A stretch of DNA of 38,346 nt from Cerioporus squamosus (Eukaryota > Basidiomycota > Agaricomycetes > Polyporales > Polyporaceae), in assembly GCA_022592435.1 (NCBI GenBank), contig JABYQS010000270.1, positions 1-38,346 of the forward strand, in the 5' to 3' direction. The notes beneath the pieces are model-generated. The model was not told where the DNA came from and did not search any database. It saw nothing but the letters and a program-made list of their open reading frames with translations. The translations under genes were made by a program, and so were the position numbers. Position 1 is the first letter of the stretch. Each line of letters starts with the position of its first letter. Of the stretch, positions 37,325 to 38,346 are shown piece by piece.

Positions 37325-38346
37325 GTTCCTTCTTGGGGGTTGTACCCCATCCCTCGACAGTGAGGTTCAACATCGCAGGGATGTTCTGCCAGACCCTCCT
37401 TCTGCAAGCGCTTCGGACGCTCGCCCTCGAGCATCTTGTAGCAGCGATTGCACAGCTCGCGCTCCTCGTCCCGACTGTCCACGTACACCATCCACGACGC
37501 ATACCAGTCCACGCAGGAGATGACGTCGTCCTTCGCGTTGCCGAGCTCGTTCAGCATGCGCTGGAGAACGCGCCCGCAGCACGCAGTGTGCTTGCAGTTC
37601 GGGGAGACGACTGTGCGGAACATCTGGTGCGCGATGGCGGGCGCTCGCCTGGGCCATCTTGGTTCGCCCGACGAAGCACCGCCCGAGGTCCTCCCGGACA
37701 GCTTCTCGCGGTCCCGTCCTCGCGCGCGAAGCCCTCGACATGTCCACGCCAAGCGTGCAGCAGTCCATGAGTGCCGTCGGGAGCATGCGCAGGTCTCCTG
37801 TCAGGCGCGCGAGGTTCACGACGCCGATGGAGTGGATGGTCTTGAAGGAGGGCGGACGGACGAGGTTGGAAGGATACCAGACATCGAAGTCGTCCGTAGT
37901 ACTTGCGAAGGAAGTCCATGTTGCGTTGGACGAGGTGGTCGACCTCGTACTTATGTCCTAAGCGGACGCACGCAGAGATCTCGTCGAATGTTGGTTGTGG
38001 TCCGGTTCTGAGGGAATCGTGAGCACATACACAAGATGTAACCAGCCGGCCAAACTAACCGTAGTGTCCGTCCAGAGACGAATACGCGGAGGAAATGGCG
38101 CAGGTCCTCCGGGGAGTCTAGCAGGTGCACAGTAGCACCGGATGCGTCCCCCGTCCGCTCCCAGTCGTGCGCCTCGTCGGGTTGCGGGAGGGACAGCATG
38201 TCCTTGAATATCGGTGAGTGCGCGACCAGGGGTCCTGATAGATCCGGAACTCGACATCGCGAGCGAAGGACGAGTTCCCGTCCGGGAACCACAGCTCTTC
38301 GTCTCTGTGCACGAGACATGCGTCTGTTTCGAGTGGAAGAGACGGG
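37325..38346 (-). pseudogene. BTB/POZ gene B, copy 3 (many small indels; 5' end outside window)
   Basis: Homology to gene B is complete, but the frame is broken repeatedly. Near 37327 a T is missing, near 37395 there is an extra C and near 37637 an extra G. Losses follow near 37694, 37710 and 37740, two bases near 37897, three near 37996, and more near 38233 and 38265. Neither other copy has any of these. Fragments of the core (LVWPAGYI, PTFDEI-type, VVNLARLTGDL) remain readable. Either this copy is a fast-decaying pseudogene or the sequence quality falls toward the window end; the clustering favours the second. Confidence 0.7.

Larger units (their letters stand above)
35948..38346. repeat. 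Tandem array unit 3 (partial, cut by window end)
   Basis: The start of a third unit covers BTB gene A and most of BTB gene B. It matches unit 2 at an offset of 14114 bp. It ends about 26 bases before the expected start codon of gene B. From about 37320 onward it carries many one- to three-base indels that neither other unit has. Confidence 0.95.

Noticed and set aside
1..38346. tRNA or rRNA genes
   Set aside because: No cloverleaf with A and B boxes and no rRNA-like conserved stretch was noticed while reading both strands. A dedicated scan would be needed to exclude them fully.

Overview
The window looks like nuclear DNA of a filamentous basidiomycete, most likely an agaricomycete. It is GC-rich and has introns of about 48-90 nt with GTRAGT-type donors and CTNAN branch points. 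It carries BTB/POZ genes of the type expanded in mushrooms and polypores, and a Ty3/Gypsy retrotransposon with an antisense gene.

The layout is a head-to-tail tandem array of a unit of about 14.1 kb. Unit 1 is 1-21833, unit 2 is 21834-35947, and unit 3 is 35948-38346, cut by the window end. The offset from unit 2 to unit 3 is 14114 bp. The offset from unit 1 to unit 2 is about 21.83 kb because unit 1 holds a 7662-bp retrotransposon that unit 2 lacks. Each unit holds, in order: BTB gene A (minus, truncated at a G-rich minisatellite), BTB gene B (minus, 335 aa, intact in units 1 and 2), a CT-rich promoter-like region with a palindromic TGACGTCA, a degenerate array of about 320-bp repeats, and then several small spliced gene candidates on both strands. 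I do not recognise the families of these candidates. I modelled them from splice sites and frame continuity, and some units carry broken copies.

The retrotransposon (9363-17024) is the best-supported element. Its 722-bp LTRs differ at only two positions, its target-site duplication is ATGAG, and the matching empty site is visible in unit 2. It encodes Gag (496 aa, zinc knuckle) and Pol (protease, RT, RNase H, DD35E integrase, broken chromodomain). Three regulatory features can be read directly: an 11-nt complementarity between the predicted mRNA 5' end and the primer-binding site (Tf1/sushi-type self-priming), an A AAA AAC slippery site at the gag stop followed by a hairpin (-1 frameshifting), and a spliced antisense gene with its own TATA box. 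The antisense gene encodes a protein with paired CX2CX6C motifs and runs tail-to-tail into the pol chromodomain.

Differences between units are patchy: some segments are almost identical while others differ by about 1% by eye, and the sharing pattern switches between unit pairs, which suggests gene conversion or unequal exchange. Single-base indels cluster at the right end and around the minisatellite of unit 3, so some of the breaks there may be sequence error.
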